A stretch of 64,000 bases of DNA from Pseudoips prasinana (lineage: Eukaryota > Arthropoda > Insecta > Lepidoptera > Nolidae), in the NCBI GenBank assembly GCA_951640165.1, contig OX621250.1, forward strand, positions 7,812,001 to 7,876,000. Direction: 5' to 3'. The first letter of the stretch is position 1; every line of letters begins with the position of its first letter. Under the pieces are notes generated by a model. The model did not search any database, was not told the DNA's origin, and saw only the letters and a list, made by a program, of their open reading frames with translations. Position numbers and translations under genes: made by a program. This document shows, piece by piece, positions 21,698 through 32,234 of the stretch.

Positions 21698-22054
21698 CCC
21701 TACTCCCCTCGGGGATGCGGTGGCAATATGAGAAGTGTCCTCTACTGCCGCTACGTGCAAGCAGCCCCGGGAAGACAGCGAACTGTTTGTGGCGCAGTCG
21801 CTGTGCCGTACTGGTACTCTCCCCGGGTACGTGTCCCGACCATCTGGGACACGGCGCAAAAGGGGGGCACCGGAGCAGCATACCCGCGTTCCCGGGGCTC
21901 CCCGTATCAGGCGCCAGAAGAAGTCCACGGCAGGTTAGGTTTAGTCGGTGCGAGTCCGACATACCCATCCGCAGACACTTTTTGCGGGTGGCATGCATTA
22001 GCATTCTCCCTGCCTTATCAAAAAAAAAAGCCAAGATTTGACTTATTGACTTAG

Positions 22055-22194
22055 GTACAGACGCCAGCACATCAAGCTACTCCAATCTGTCAAATTTTCT
22101 TAATTTTCAAGGAAACTTTGCTTATGTGATAAAGTTGAAATTCTATAAAAGAAATTTGACAGATTGGAGTAGCTGGATGTGCTGGCGTCTGTAC
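22055..22194. mobile_element. MITE family M1, copy 1 (about 140 bp)
   Basis: Terminal inverted repeats of about 40 bp: GTACAGACGCCAGCACATCA at the left and its mirror TGATGTGCTGGCGTCTGTAC-like sequence at the right, with inner AATCTGTCAAATTT/AAATTTGACAGATT. The flanks are compatible with a TA target. Relatives are at 45815-45936 and 60149-60285. Confidence 0.8.
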
Positions 22195-24065
22195 AATACG
22201 AGAACGAGATATTTAAAACAATGGTGTGCAATTTGTTTTCCTAACCCTTTTTATAATGGCATTGGTAGGTACTGACTACTGATGTTATACTATTACGTTT
22301 TATTTTACAATAATCAGTAGGCTAAGATAAGGTGTATTATCAAGAAAATTTGTGACATTTTCTCCGTGTTGCCAGCTGTTGTTGTTATTTATTGTTTAAT
22401 TAGAGCCCCAAGAAGGGCCTTTTTACCAAGACACTTTGTTATTTAAGTCCATTTCCAAACCTAACAAGGATCATAATTCAAATACCGTATATAAGGATGA
22501 TGACTATATTACGAGACGTGTAAATCATTATCGATACAATAGGAGTAAGAAAAACAGGGTAGCGCTAGGTGAAGATCTTTGCATCTTGTGCCATCATCAT
22601 GTGCATCTTTGTCTTTGTGAAGATACTCACTGACAGGTTAAATGTGTGAGTTCTCTTTCTAACACCCATACGGATTTAAATCCTTAATTTTTTAGAATAA
22701 ATCGGATAGGGTCTAAACCCTATCCGCTTCATTTAAAAAAATTACTGCTGTCACAGTCAAGTGCAAGATTATATAATAACTATAACAGCTCAAAAACTGA
22801 AAAAAGGTTAATAATAATTTATGCCATACATGCATTATGTTACTAGCGCGTTAAGACTAATCTAATAATTTATAAGAAAATTTACTTTTTAATAATGTTG
22901 ATAGTGTTAATTATTGTAAATGTTATGTAGGTATATTTAGTCATATAATACATATTTTTTTATCTGTCACTATCGAATTGGGTTTAACCTGTAATGGTAG
23001 CTGTATGTATGAATAAATAAATAAATATTTATTGGGCACCTACCTGAACCTTGAACTCATGAACAGTTTATCGAACATGCTAATTCTATTACATATCAAT
23101 TCTACTGAATGCAAGAACTGAGAAATCTACAGAGTAAAAGTCACAAACACAGCATATTGTAACGGAACATCATGGATGTAAAATCTCAGTGGTGGAGAAT
23201 GTTAATTCAAAGCAAAGGATATTAATCCTTTTTTTGAAGCTGATTTTTATAGAACAGAGCGCAGAACTTTACGAGTGCTCTCCGAAGCCTAACGGTCAAA
23301 TATAATGTTATAATGTTAACTTATATGTAATTTATATCACATTATTACATTAATTTATTGAATGTACCTTCTCTACATGTAACTTTCTTTCTTTCCGTGT
23401 TTGGTACACCAACCCCCATCTTTCTTTTCAATTATAGTTCTGGTGATTCATTGGTTGCCTGGAAGAGATCGTTTTTATCGATAAGGCTTCTTGTACTATT
23501 TCCGTTTTTATGTTATTTTGTTCTACCTACGTTTAAGTTATTGCTGGGTAATAAAGAACTATAAAAAATAAAAGAACAATAAAGAACTGAGTGCATAAAC
23601 AGTTATTAATAGGATAATACGGATGAACTCATGATGAACAAGAGATTTTTTAAATAAAAAAATGGCCATGCACTGTATTTATACAACTCCATGGATATAA
23701 TCAAATAATCACAGTTCCTCGTCCAGTCGTAACTCAGGTGTTCATATGTAGTAGAGTATTTTCTTTAACATCCTCTCTGGTAAATTATTTATTTTGTGTA
23801 CCAAATTCACTGACGCTTGGGAAATATCTGGAGTAACAACTGCAAGCTCGTAAATCTTGCAGTGGATACGGAACTATATATTGATGCACTCTAGCAAACA
23901 AGATGTTTGAGTCAAAACCAATATTGAATGCTCATCTCCGTCAGTGTGTCTCTGTTAATTCTATTATAAGAGAAATATTTGTATACAGAATGTGTAACAT
24001 ACCTTGCCTAACAAAAGGTGCTTCATTTTCCTATGAAACTGAATTTGACGTGTAGTGCGTCAACA
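22195..24065. other. AT-rich interval, no supported genes
   Basis: Contains a small hairpin (CGGATAGGGT/ACCCTATCCG near 22706-22729) and an AATAAATAAATAAATATTT tract near 23012 that looks like a retroposon tail. Short open frames (22436-22633, 23358-23564) have no recognisable homology. Confidence 0.45.
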
Positions 24066-24228
24066 TCCTACTGATATTATATCCTACTTAAGTTACTTTA
24101 AGTTTGTAAGTATGGATGGATGTTTATTAGGTACTCATTCACGTAAAAACTACAGAATGGATTGTAATGAAACTTGACAATAATATAGCTTATACATCAG
24201 AATAACACATAGGCTACAATTTATAAAG
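24066..24228 (+). mobile_element. Lep1-like Helitron, degraded, 3' end lost
   Basis: Starts TCCTACTGATATTATA and retains AGTTTGTAAGTATGGATGG, ATTCACGTAAAAACTACAGA and AACACATAGGCTACAATTTA, then loses similarity before the CTAG terminus. Confidence 0.65.
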
Positions 24229-24338
24229 ATATTGTGTGAATTGTCCAAAACATAACGATAAGTGTCAAGTAAGTAGGAAAAAATCTACCATCTGCGTGCT
24301 ACTTCGGCGTGCATTGCGAAAACCGCTAGAGGTACACG

Positions 24339-24443
24339 TCCTACGAATATTATTAATGTGAAAGTTTGTGAGTATAGATTTATGGATGTATGTTTGTTAC
24401 TCTATTACGCCAAAACGCGGGTGAAACCGCGGGGCATAGCTTG
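24339..24443 (+). mobile_element. Lep1-like Helitron, short internally deleted copy
   Basis: Starts TCCTACGAATATTATTAATG and ends CGCGGGTGAAACCGCGGGGC followed by ATAGCTTG (the CTAG end mutated to CTTG). The middle is missing. Confidence 0.75.
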
Positions 24444-24468
24444 TACAAAATACATATCAAGAAAATTT

Positions 24469-24680
24469 ACTGTGTGGTGACGGTGACGAATATCAGAATA
24501 TCATCACTCTATCTCATCCTGTCGGGTCGTAGAAAGACACCTGGGAATATCTACCAGAGGACGGGCAGCAGCTTCCTTCTGAGTACTATAACCATCTTAC
24601 CGCCAACCCGTCTGCCAAGCGTGGCGATTATGGCATTTCCCTCCAATTGATGGACAAAATTCCGCCGTGGAAATCTTTTG
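24469..24680 (+). mobile_element. RTE LINE, 5' UTR fragment
   Basis: TGTGTGGTGACGG, GAATATC, CATCCTGTCGGGTCGTAGAA, GGGAATATCTACCAGAG.ACGGGCAGCAG and CCAACCCGTCTGCCAAGCG match, in the same order, the 5' UTR of the RTE element at 35681-38759 (there on the opposite strand, 37620-37816). The fragment stops just after the start-codon region (TTGATGGACA). Confidence 0.7.
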
Positions 24681-24783
24681 AGGTGGCCTTTTACCAGCAG
24701 TGTTCATATTTAACCTTATATGACTGAAATATAAACGAAGGAAACACACAGCGGAATTGATAACCTACTTTATTTTGTTTTTA

Positions 24784-25010
24784 CTTTTACTTTATTCGAC
24801 TGTATGTAAATACATAGACTCACGCCTGTTTCCCAGAGGGGTAGGCAGAGATAACGGATTTCCATTTGTCACGATCTTTGCACACGTTTTTTGCCTCGAT
24901 TACTGTCCTTATATTCTTCATACATGCTCGCCGGTTTAGGGCACTTCTGACCTGCCCTTTCTTGAGAACGTCTCCGATTTGGTCAGAGAATGTTCCTTCC
25001 GGTTGTTCCA
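24784..25010. repeat. Interspersed repeat T, copy 1
   Basis: The block TAGACTCACGCCTGTTTCCC ... CTTCATACATGCTCGCCGGTTT ... CTCCGATTTGGTCAGAGAA recurs at 32100-32216 and 39421-39577. It is a common lepidopteran interspersed sequence; its class was not determined. Confidence 0.65.
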
Positions 25011-25133
25011 TAATATGTATGTATGTTATTGATAATAATAAAAAAATATTCGGATAGTTGTAGCATTGTTACTAAATTAAATTTAAGGAACTATGTTAGT
25101 GTACAAATAGAGACAATTAAATTAGGTAACCCC

Positions 25134-25179
25134 TATGATTTTGACCGTGCACTCCACTGAGTGCACGGTCAAAATCATA
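25134..25179. repeat. Perfect 20-bp hairpin, 6-nt loop
   Basis: TATGATTTTGACCGTGCACT (25134-25153), CCACTG, then its exact reverse complement (25160-25179). No gene context. Confidence 0.85.
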
Positions 25180-25342
25180 TAATATATATAATGCACTCAT
25201 TGGTATAGGATATGTATTTTATGCGATTTCTATGTTGTTTGCAATTCAATATTGACAATTATTTACTGATGGAAATGCGTCCCACATATATTTTGTTGAA
25301 TTCGGTTGGAAAAAATAAAAGAATAAGTATGTCGTATTATAA

Positions 25343-25810
<468 letters not shown>

Positions 25811-26101
25811 AAAAGAACTCATACGTCTTCTCCTTGTCATCAAATAAGGGTCATAAGAACGTAGATCTACATTTTTATAACTACAAACATTCATTAAAAC
25901 TAGGCACGTTTATTTTTCTTCGCATTGTGCTGTAAAAGTCTATCACATGTGGTTAACGGAAAACCACATTACATAAACAAGCGTATTTAGGTAAACCACG
26001 TTTAATTTTATTGACTGCTTTATTTTAAGGCGTAGGTGTTACTAAGATAATATTACAGAAGCGGCCTCAAGGACAGACCACGAAAGGGAGTACATGATAT
26101 T

Positions 26102-26425
26102 TCTTTTTATTTATGTCATAGAGCGACATACAAGCAAGCTGGTCACCTGATGGTAAGTGATCACCGCCGCCCATGGACACTCAACACCAGTGGAGTCACG
26201 GATGCGTTGCTGGCCTTTAAAAGAGTCAGCTAACAAGTGTTGCTGAACCTTCCCCCCACCCCGATGTGCTCTGGCGACCTTACTCACACGCAGAAACGGA
26301 ACATTAAAGTTATTAATGTTATTATTAAGGAATGTCTTCTGTAAGGTGGTGGTACTTCCCCAGTCGGGCTGCTCTTTGAGCGAATGAACGCTGTACCCTA
26401 CCTCTCTTAAAGAGTACACTTATTA
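26102..26425 (-). mobile_element. LINE 3'-end repeat X, copy 1
   Basis: On the minus strand: GAGCAGCCCGACTGGGGAAG, CAGAAGACATTCCTTAATAA, then GGGCGGCGGTGATCACTTAC and CATCAGGTGACC, a very common lepidopteran LINE 3' end. A short coding tail (AARLGKYHHLTEDIP) ends in a stop. A related copy is at 35210-35545. Confidence 0.6.
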
Positions 26426-26454
26426 AAGAGGCCGTATAAGAAGTATAAGAATTC

Positions 26455-26560
26455 TCAAGGTCACCTAAGGAACAATAAAGAGGGTTGTGCTCGGAGTTTT
26501 CCGGTGACATCAAATCATAACAGTCGAAATCCACAAGTCAACCAAAGTAACCCGAAGAAA
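26455..26560 (+). mobile_element. RTE LINE fragment (C-terminal coding region)
   Basis: CAAGGTCACCTAAGGAACAA, GTGCTCGGAGTTTTCC and TCGAAATCCACAAGTCAACC align with the RTE coding region at 38395-38500. Too diverged to code. Confidence 0.6.
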
Positions 26561-26564
26561 CTGC

Positions 26565-26680
26565 GTGCGGCGCAGCGGCTAAGACAGTTGCCTCGCTGCT
26601 TCGTGTCGCGGGTTCGAGTCCCGCGCCGGACATATATTTGTGTGACCCATAAATAGTTGTTCTGAGGCTGGGTGTAATTT
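26565..26680 (+). mobile_element. tRNA-derived SINE (family S2), 5' part; continues at 29042
   Basis: The head GTGCGGCGCAGCGGCTAAGAC resembles an A box, and GCGGGTTCGAGTCCCGCGCC is a B box. The body TTGTGTGACCCATAAATAGT and CTGAGGCTGGGTGTAATT follow. The SINE tail appears to resume at 29042 (TTATGTCCGTTAATTATATG) after a 2.36-kb TIR element. It is not a tRNA gene: no anticodon stem or acceptor pairing was evident. Confidence 0.65.
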
Positions 26681-27377
26681 CCCAAGCAGCAAAATTATCC
26701 TAAAGTGCAGACGTTATAGGACTCCAGCACTTTTAATGTTCTCTTAAGGGTTCTAGTTTTTGCTGCATCGCTTATAATAGCAAGCATGGAGTTAGTTGGG
26801 CCTTATAGTATATCTCCTCCTATACATTAACTTATAATTACTTATAGGCCGAAATTAATGGTCAAATATAAGCTTGGGTGACCTATAAAAGTATCGCGAG
26901 GGTGTAAACGCACTCAAGAGCAGATAAACTGGCAAGCTATGCTTATAACTACTAACAAGAAACTTTATAGAACCACTATAAGTAAAGTACACCAATAAGA
27001 GTGATACAGAGAACTAAACATTCTGGATACTATTTGCATTTATTACTTGGTTTTATAAGGGTTTATAAATTTACTTTACAGAACAATTATCAGTAAAATG
27101 GAGCGGTTATATAGTGGTATAAACCAATATCGTTATAATCTTAACACACTTATAGAGGTTTAATGTAATATACTTAGTATCCAAAACTATATCCGTGGTG
27201 TCCTGAACAAGAAAACATTGGTTTATAATGGTCTTGCAAATTCTGTTATAGTCTCAGTACGGGTATTTTGATTTTGTTGAATCGTAGAAATATGAGAAGG
27301 TTCCGTACAAAATTGTTATTGTGAAAATTTAAGACAAAATGTTTATTTTAATGATTCTGCATGAAAAAACGTTTAAT

Positions 27378-27556
27378 CGATAAAAGCAATTTTAAATGTA
27401 GACTTGGAAGATTGTGTTAGTGAGGAACCTGTACAAGAAGATGAATGCGATATTGAAAACTATTCCAATTTTCAACTACATAGCGATCTTAGAAAATGGG
27501 CAGTAGAATACAATACGACATGCGGCATTCAATTCTTTATTAGAAATTTTGAATAA
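27378..27556 (+). pseudogene. Short coding relic in TIR element (LRKWAxxYN motif)
   Basis: A 59-codon open frame reads DLEDCVSEEPVQEDECDIEN, then FQLHSDLRKWAVEYNTTCG and a stop. An acidic stretch followed by an LRxWAxxxN block is seen near the start of large proteins of some invertebrate DNA transposons; this similarity is from memory of the motif style only. No start codon is in frame, so it is probably the remnant of an exon. Confidence 0.35.
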
Positions 27557-27692
27557 ATGTATTTGTTAAGTTTGTTTCAAATTCTTCAAGTTCTCTTAGA
27601 TTTCTTATAACATGTCTACATCTACGTCTTCTTGCTTTCTTGAAACGGTCATTGGATGTTCGAGTTTAATTCATTCTGAATCTCTCTTTGAT

Positions 27693-28124
27693 TCAGCAGA
27701 TGTTAGTTTGTATTTCATAAAGTGCATTTTGATTTGGTATGATGGTTTTAATGTCTTCTTTGATTGACTTTACTTCATGTTGAAGTTGTGGAATTTGACC
27801 ATCCTCGACAGGCTGTATTTGGTTATCCGTGTTGTAAAGAACGAAATGTTGAGCATTTAAACTGACATCTGACAGTGTTTCTTCTGCTTCTCTTATGACA
27901 AGTTGAGGGTTTTTCGCGACAAAAGAAGATACGGGTAAAATTGCTGAACCGGATTGAATGGTAGCCGAGTTTTGTTGTAAATGAAGTGATCTTGTAGTAT
28001 TTGAACGAGTATCTTCTCGAGAGACCGTTGGCATCTCACTAATTTGGTCTTGATCACGATTCTGTGAAACAATAAACCAAGTTAGCAAGGTAAAGCACAA
28101 AAATAGAAGTAGAAAATATTTCAA
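27693..28124 (-). CDS. Hypothetical 143-residue protein in TIR element
   Basis: ATG at 28124, stop at 27693. Residues 1-20 are strongly hydrophobic (KYFLLLFLCFTLLTWFIV) and would be read as a signal anchor, but the ATG may simply be the first in an exon. The rest is polar with a possible coiled coil near the end (LQHEVKSIKEDIKTI). No family recognised. It lies convergent to the relic at 27378-27556 within the same element, so an origin as an element-encoded accessory protein is plausible. Confidence 0.3.
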   Translation of the reverse strand: MKYFLLLFLCFTLLTWFIVSQNRDQDQISEMPTVSREDTRSNTTRSLHLQQNSATIQSGSAILPVSSFVAKNPQLVIREAEETLSDVSLNAQHFVLYNTDNQIQPVEDGQIPQLQHEVKSIKEDIKTIIPNQNALYEIQTNIC

Positions 28125-28708
28125 ACAATTTTTAAAGCTCGAAAATCCATTTTAGTTAAAAAGCTATCGACGTCCAGAAACATTACCATTTTCACACCTG
28201 ACACCTAAACAAAAATATGAAAATAAGACATCGGTACCTAATAACAACATAGAGTAACATTACAATATTTGCGGAACTCTAATTCCAAACAATATGGCCA
28301 AGCAATAGTTCTGATATTTACCATTTTTAAACAAAGTACGCCTATAACGGTTTGTTAATGTATTTGGGAAGACCAAGTTTGTCAAGATGGCGACTTTTCG
28401 TTGTATGTCTTACTGAAACCAACATTATTTTAAAATTCAACTTAATGAAAACGTGAATTTCGAGGGGCGTTTAAAAATTTTGACAAAAAACTCATTACAC
28501 TTCACCGAAAATATACCTGCGCCATGCACATTCAAACACGGCTTCACTTATTGTTAACTAACACCCTACTCTTATTCTAGATAATATTTATTATAAAAAT
28601 ATAATAACTTACCTTTATCAATATTAATTAATCTTTACAAATGTGCATAGCAACATTCACCAATTCACATCACTTTGTATGAGCTTGTAAGATATTCACT
28701 GTGTACGT

Positions 28709-28870
28709 TATTGTCGTGTTTGGTTCCATTTAGCGGTCATAGTTAGCTTCGCGAGAGCAAATAGTTCTACGTGGTCTAACTATAAGGTTACTATTGTCGT
28801 GATTGGTTCCATTAAGCGCTGATAGTTGGCTTCGCGGGAGAAAATAGTTTTACATAGTCCAACTATATGG
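28709..28870. repeat. Two tandem ~83-bp repeats in TIR element
   Basis: TATTGTCGTGTTTGGTTCCA ... CTAACTATAAGG (28709-28788) is repeated as TATTGTCGTGATTGGTTCCA ... CCAACTATATGG (28792-28870), period 83, about 85% identical by eye. Confidence 0.75.
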
Positions 28871-29099
28871 CCGTTATTGGTCAAAATGGTATTCACCAAG
28901 TCTACTTTAGATATTTAATCAGCTAAAATACGCCTATAAATTGGGCCCTTTTCCGTGGTTATAATTGCTTACTATTCCGTTATAGTCCTAATGAAATGTT
29001 GGTTCCAGGACAATTACTAGACCACATTTTGCTGCTTGGGTTATGTCCGTTAATTATATGTCTGTAAAGTACCCCGCCACAAAGGGATTCGATTCCATA

Positions 29100-29290
29100 T
29101 TCCGTTGTCTTTAAAAGAAATGAAAAAATGCCAAGTTAAAGTGTCAGTGGGCAGGGCACATAGCTCGTTAACTGGCGGACGCTGGGACGAAAAGGAAGGC
29201 TCTCGAGTGGCGACCACAAACAGGAAGCGCGGGCTGGTGACCTTGTGAAGGCCATTTCCAGCGACTCTTACAAGATCATCTGGATGCTGG
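29100..29290 (+). mobile_element. RTE LINE 3' fragment, rearranged
   Basis: CAGTGGGCAGGGCACATAGC, CTCGAGTGGCGACCACAAAC matches the RTE end coding WQWAGHIAR..VLEWRPR. At about 29262-29285 the related GATGATCTTGTAAGAGTCGC occurs in inverted orientation. Confidence 0.6.
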
Positions 29291-29297
29291 GCTGTAT

Positions 29298-29537
29298 TTA
29301 ACCTTGCCAAGTATCTATATCCTGGAAATTTGTAAGTTTGTTCGGCAGCATCCAGAATACTACACCAAAAGAGAAAATTTACAATCTAACTTTACACTTA
29401 GGCATGGGAATAGATTAAATTTACCAACATCCCATCTATCTATGCACTGTACAAGCCCGTTGGTCATGTCGATAAAAGTCTATAATAAACTTCCAGAAGA
29501 AATAAAAAAGGAAATAAAGGATAATACTTTTATTATC
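29298..29537 (+). pseudogene. LINE ORF2 C-terminal fragment (Jockey superfamily)
   Basis: One open frame encodes IYILEICKFVRQHPEYY, RLNLPTSHLSMHCTSPL and VYNKLPEEIKKEI, the conserved C-terminus of Jockey-superfamily ORF2 proteins (ALYILEICKFVxxNP ... KIYNKLPxxIK). Only ~80 codons are present and the end runs into a SINE tail. The catalytic domains are absent. Confidence 0.75.
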
Positions 29538-29660
29538 TATATAAGTATGTATTTACAAAAGAAAAATAGTATATGTAGTATATCAGTTATCTGGTTTCCA
29601 TAGTACAAGCTCTGCTTAGTTTGGCATCAGATGATCATGTGTGAATAATGTCCCAAGATA
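29538..29660 (+). mobile_element. SINE S1, 3' part only
   Basis: AAGTATGTATTTACAAAAG, GTAGTATATCAGTTATCTGG, TTCCATAGTACAAGCTCTGC and AATGTCCCAAGATATTATTA match the tail half of the family at 59345-59600. The tRNA-like head is missing. Confidence 0.75.
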
Positions 29661-29869
29661 TTATTATTATTATTAAAAATTTTCTTATTACAGAAAAGCT
29701 ATTATACTGTTAAAGAATACTTGGTCTCAAAGAAATAATTCTATAGATCTTGACATTTTAATATTAATCTGATAATTTTTTCGCTTTAAATCTTGATATT
29801 TTTAAATTAAAACTTAATGATTCTTACAAATAGCATAAATTATAAAACTTTTTATTATTAACAAAAAGC

Positions 29870-29990
29870 CTTCTTCCTCTCTTTTACTATGCTGTGCCCG
29901 ACAGGGTCCATAATTGTTACATAATTATAAGATTATACCATCTGTTATACATTATGGAAGCAATAAATGATTGAGTATTGAGTATATTTA
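29870..29990 (+). mobile_element. LINE 3' UTR/tail fragment
   Basis: GCTGTGCCCGACAGGGTCCA followed by GAAGCAATAAATGATTGAGTATTGAGTAT is the usual 3' end of a lepidopteran Jockey-superfamily LINE. It likely belonged with 29298-29537, with the SINE tail in between. Confidence 0.55.
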
Positions 29991-30359
29991 GATCGCTGGA
30001 TATCAAGGGCAGTTCAAGACTGGCAATTTAAGGATGCCTTTGCCACGAGAATATCTATGACGAAACAGAATTCATTGAGCGACTCGATTGGTGAGCATCA
30101 TCTGACTTAAGACTATGTCTAACAATAAGATAAGTACTCTTTATTGCACACCAATTACAGATAAAAGATATAGGAAAACATTGAAAGCAAATTGTGTGAT
30201 TGTTCCGAGAGTATTTATCACCATTTAACGTGTTCTCCGAGGAACAAATCTTTTTTTTACACATAGATTGTTAGGTGCGGGAATAGACCTGAAACCTAAG
30301 AGTAAGCCGTCCGACCAGACGACTTACTCCATTTAAATAAATAATAATGAAATAAATAT

Positions 30360-30488
30360 CCTGGGACATTATTTACAGACAGCCATCTGATCCCAAACTA
30401 AGCAGAGCTTGTACTATGGAAACCAGATAACTGATATACTACATATATTTACTACTTTTCTTTTTTAAATGCATACTTATATAGATAA
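30360..30488 (-). mobile_element. SINE S1, minus strand, tail half; interrupted by Helitron
   Basis: CTGGGACATTATTTACAGAC to ATACTTATATAGATAA matches the SINE tail. The same SINE resumes at 30899 (TTACACCCAGACTCAGGACA), so the Helitron inserted into it. Confidence 0.8.
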
Positions 30489-30898
30489 CTAGCTGTCCCG
30501 GCAAACGTTATACTGCCTTAACAATAGAAATAAAACCCGAAATCTCAATGTAAATCATACAGGGACTCAATCAAGTGTACAAAAAAAACTCAGTAGAACA
30601 ATAAAATATTAAAATCGCTATTAAAAATAGGGGTTGGTGATAAAAGGGTAAAAATTTAGGGTTGTATGTATTTTTAATGCCACTTTAAATAAAATATAAA
30701 AACAAAAATTATGGCCTAAAATTAAAAAAAAATGTTAAGGCCGAACTACCCTCCACTATTTATGTAGGGTATGAAAATTAGATAGTAGTCGAGTCTCAGA
30801 CTTACTGAATATGCATATAAAACTTGGTAAAAAATAGTAAAGCCGTTTCGGAGAAGTAAGGTAACTAACATTGTGACACGAGAATTTTATATATTAGA
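30489..30898 (-). mobile_element. Non-autonomous Helitron nested inside SINE S1
   Basis: In minus orientation it starts TCTAATATATAAAATTCTCG and ends ACGTTTGCCGGGACAGCTAG, both well-known termini of an insect Helitron family. Internal 410 bp has no coding capacity. It splits the SINE exactly between TAGATAA and TTACACCC. Confidence 0.85.
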
Positions 30899-30953
30899 TT
30901 ACACCCAGACTCAGGACAAACAGACATGTTCATGCACACAAATATGTTTGGAA
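30899..30953 (-). mobile_element. SINE S1, remainder after Helitron
   Basis: TTACACCCAGACTCAGGACA, AACAGACATGTTCATGCACACAAATAT continues the body. The tRNA-like head is missing. Confidence 0.75.
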
Positions 30954-31218
30954 GCAGAGGTTAAAAAATCACATCCAGATTAAATCTACGTACTGATCAC
31001 TTCATTCGATATAGTTACAGGGTTGTTTATAAATAACCCTGATCTATCTTGACCTCGTTTCCATAAAAGCAGTCATAAAATCGAAGTCGATCACTAACAA
31101 TTAGGTTCAGTTCAATGCGATCAGAACTAGTATCGTGTTCACAGAGCTATAAACCTCGTAGAATTGATATTTATTTTATTTCTATAATAATGTAGAGACA
31201 GTAACAGAAGTCATGTCC

Positions 31219-31690
31219 AGGCGCTCATGGCCAGGGGCTCTACCGGCTAACATCGATTTCTTAAATGGCGTTCAATTAAATAAAGGTTAAAAATGACTTA
31301 ATCAATCGTTAAATCGGCTTCCATGAGCACAAGAGATGTCATAAATGGTTCGGAATCGATTGTCAACGTTGAAGCCGATTTAACGAATGATAAAGTCATT
31401 TTCAACCTTTATTTATGTGTACGCCATTCACGAAAACGATGTTCATCGTCTTAGCTGGTAGAGGCCTAGTTAGACTCTTGGGTCCTTAGGTCATCGGCGA
31501 GGTAAAGCACCTAGGCACACGGTCAGTCCTTAAACAGGTGACCGTTAAATTGGTTTTATTTCTGAGCGTCTCCGTGATTCGGAGGGCATGTTAAGCTGTT
31601 GGTGGTAGTTGTTGTCATAAGACAACAGTCGTTAAGGCAGGTCAGAGGCCGACTGGAACACTCTAACACCAGGTGAACCACTGCCAACAT
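31219..31690 (+). mobile_element. 5S-rRNA-derived SINE (family S3), split by a foldback
   Basis: AGGCGCTCATGGCCAGGGGC at the left, and from about 31495 CGGCGAGGTAAAGCACCTAG and GGTCAGTCCTTAAACAGGTGACC, correspond to the copy at 57548-57790. That copy preserves the 5S rRNA internal promoter region (compare GATGGGTGACC). A ~240-bp inverted repeat (31231-31468) sits between the two parts. Confidence 0.6.
31231..31468. repeat. Foldback with ~90-bp arms
   Basis: The left arm (CTCTACCGGCTAACATCG ... TTAAATCGGCTTC, 31238-31321) is mirrored by the right arm (GAAGCCGATTTAACGAATG ... TTAGCTGGTAGAGGCC, 31371-31466) around a ~50-nt loop. The arms are imperfect, with several small gaps. Confidence 0.75.
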
Positions 31691-31875
31691 GATAAAGAAA
31701 TAAGAAGAAGTAACAGAAGAAGCTCTGAACAAAGAATAGTCACACAGCAGGCCTTTCAGATGGCTTACCGACTGATGTCTAACTGTCGACTACAACCGGG
31801 ACCGATAACTATATCAATATTACAAACTAAACTATAACGAATAACAGCTATATATCAGTTAAATAAAGGTTTCCT

Positions 31876-32058
31876 CATCATCATATCAGCCGAAAGACGT
31901 CCACTGCTGGACAAAGGCCTCCTCCAAAGATCTCCACAATTGCCGTTCTTGCGCTATTCGCATCCAGCGGATTCTAGCACCCGCACAAGATCATCGGTCC
32001 ATCTTGTGGAGGGCCTGCCCACGCTGCGTCTTCCGGTTCGTGGTCGCCCCTCGAGAAC
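31876..32058 (-). mobile_element. RTE LINE 3' end fragment
   Basis: CATCATATCAGCCGAAAGAC, GTCCACTGCTGGACAAAGGC and CCCACGCTGCGTCTTCCGGT are the reverse complement of the RTE 3' end at 38570-38757, with a 5' truncation. It is joined directly to repeat T, as in the copy at 39195. Confidence 0.75.
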
Positions 32059-32216
32059 ATTTCAATCGAATAAAATGAAAAAAAATAAAAGAATTATCAA
32101 AATACATACAAAGACTCACGCCTATTTCGTTTCGTTTACTGTCATTATTTTCTTCATACATGCTGGCCGGTTTACTTCTGACCTGGCCTTTCTTGAGAAG
32201 GTCTCCGATTTGGTCA
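32059..32216. repeat. Interspersed repeat T, copy 2
   Basis: CAATCGAATAAAATGAA then ACTCACGCCTATTTC and CTTCATACATGCTGGCCGGTTT, followed by CTCCGATTTGGTCAG. Shares both the RTE junction and the repeat body with 39391-39577. Confidence 0.65.
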
Positions 32217-32234
32217 GTGACCAAATCGGAGACC
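32200..32234. repeat. Perfect 17-bp hairpin, 1-nt loop
   Basis: GGTCTCCGATTTGGTCA, G, then its exact reverse complement. The sister repeat at 24960-25000 reads GTCTCCGATTTGGTCAGAGAATG with no inverted arm, so the duplicate was gained in this copy. Confidence 0.9.

Larger units (their letters stand above)
18133..22028 (+). mobile_element. R1-clade LINE, copy 2 (ORF1 and internally deleted ORF2)
   Basis: The order is gag-like ORF1 with three CCHC knuckles, an R1-type endonuclease start, an internal deletion into RT, the RT catalytic block, a C-terminal zinc finger and a 3' UTR ending CCTTATCAAAAAAAAAAG. The 3' 1.7 kb is homologous to copy 1 at 6601-8990. The 5' limit is not certain; homology could begin anywhere after the Lep1 end at 18132. 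No clear target duplication was seen. Confidence 0.85.
26681..29041. mobile_element. Unclassified TIR DNA transposon with CTATAA-type motif arrays
   Basis: Inverted termini CCCAAGCAGCAAAAT at 26681 and its mirror ATTTTGCTGCTTGGG ending at 29041. The element lies inside SINE S2. Both subterminal regions are filled with variants of CTTATAA/CCTATAA/GTTATAG (more than a dozen between 26720 and 27260, several again after 28330). Two coding relics lie inside, convergent. No target duplication could be fixed; TTAA was not found at both ends. It could be a deleted derivative of a cut-and-paste superfamily that I cannot name. Confidence 0.65.

Noticed and set aside
22436..22633. Small frame ending CHHHVHLCLCEDTH
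   Set aside because: No ATG start with support, no family recognised, AT-rich surroundings; Cys/His richness alone is not enough.
26570..26640. Possible tRNA gene with B box GGTTCGAGTCC
   Set aside because: Followed by a conserved SINE body and lacking convincing cloverleaf pairing; the same holds for the heads at 5700, 33955, 47030, 59390 and 59950.
30055..30264. Minus-strand 69-codon frame
   Set aside because: No homology, and no conservation or context.
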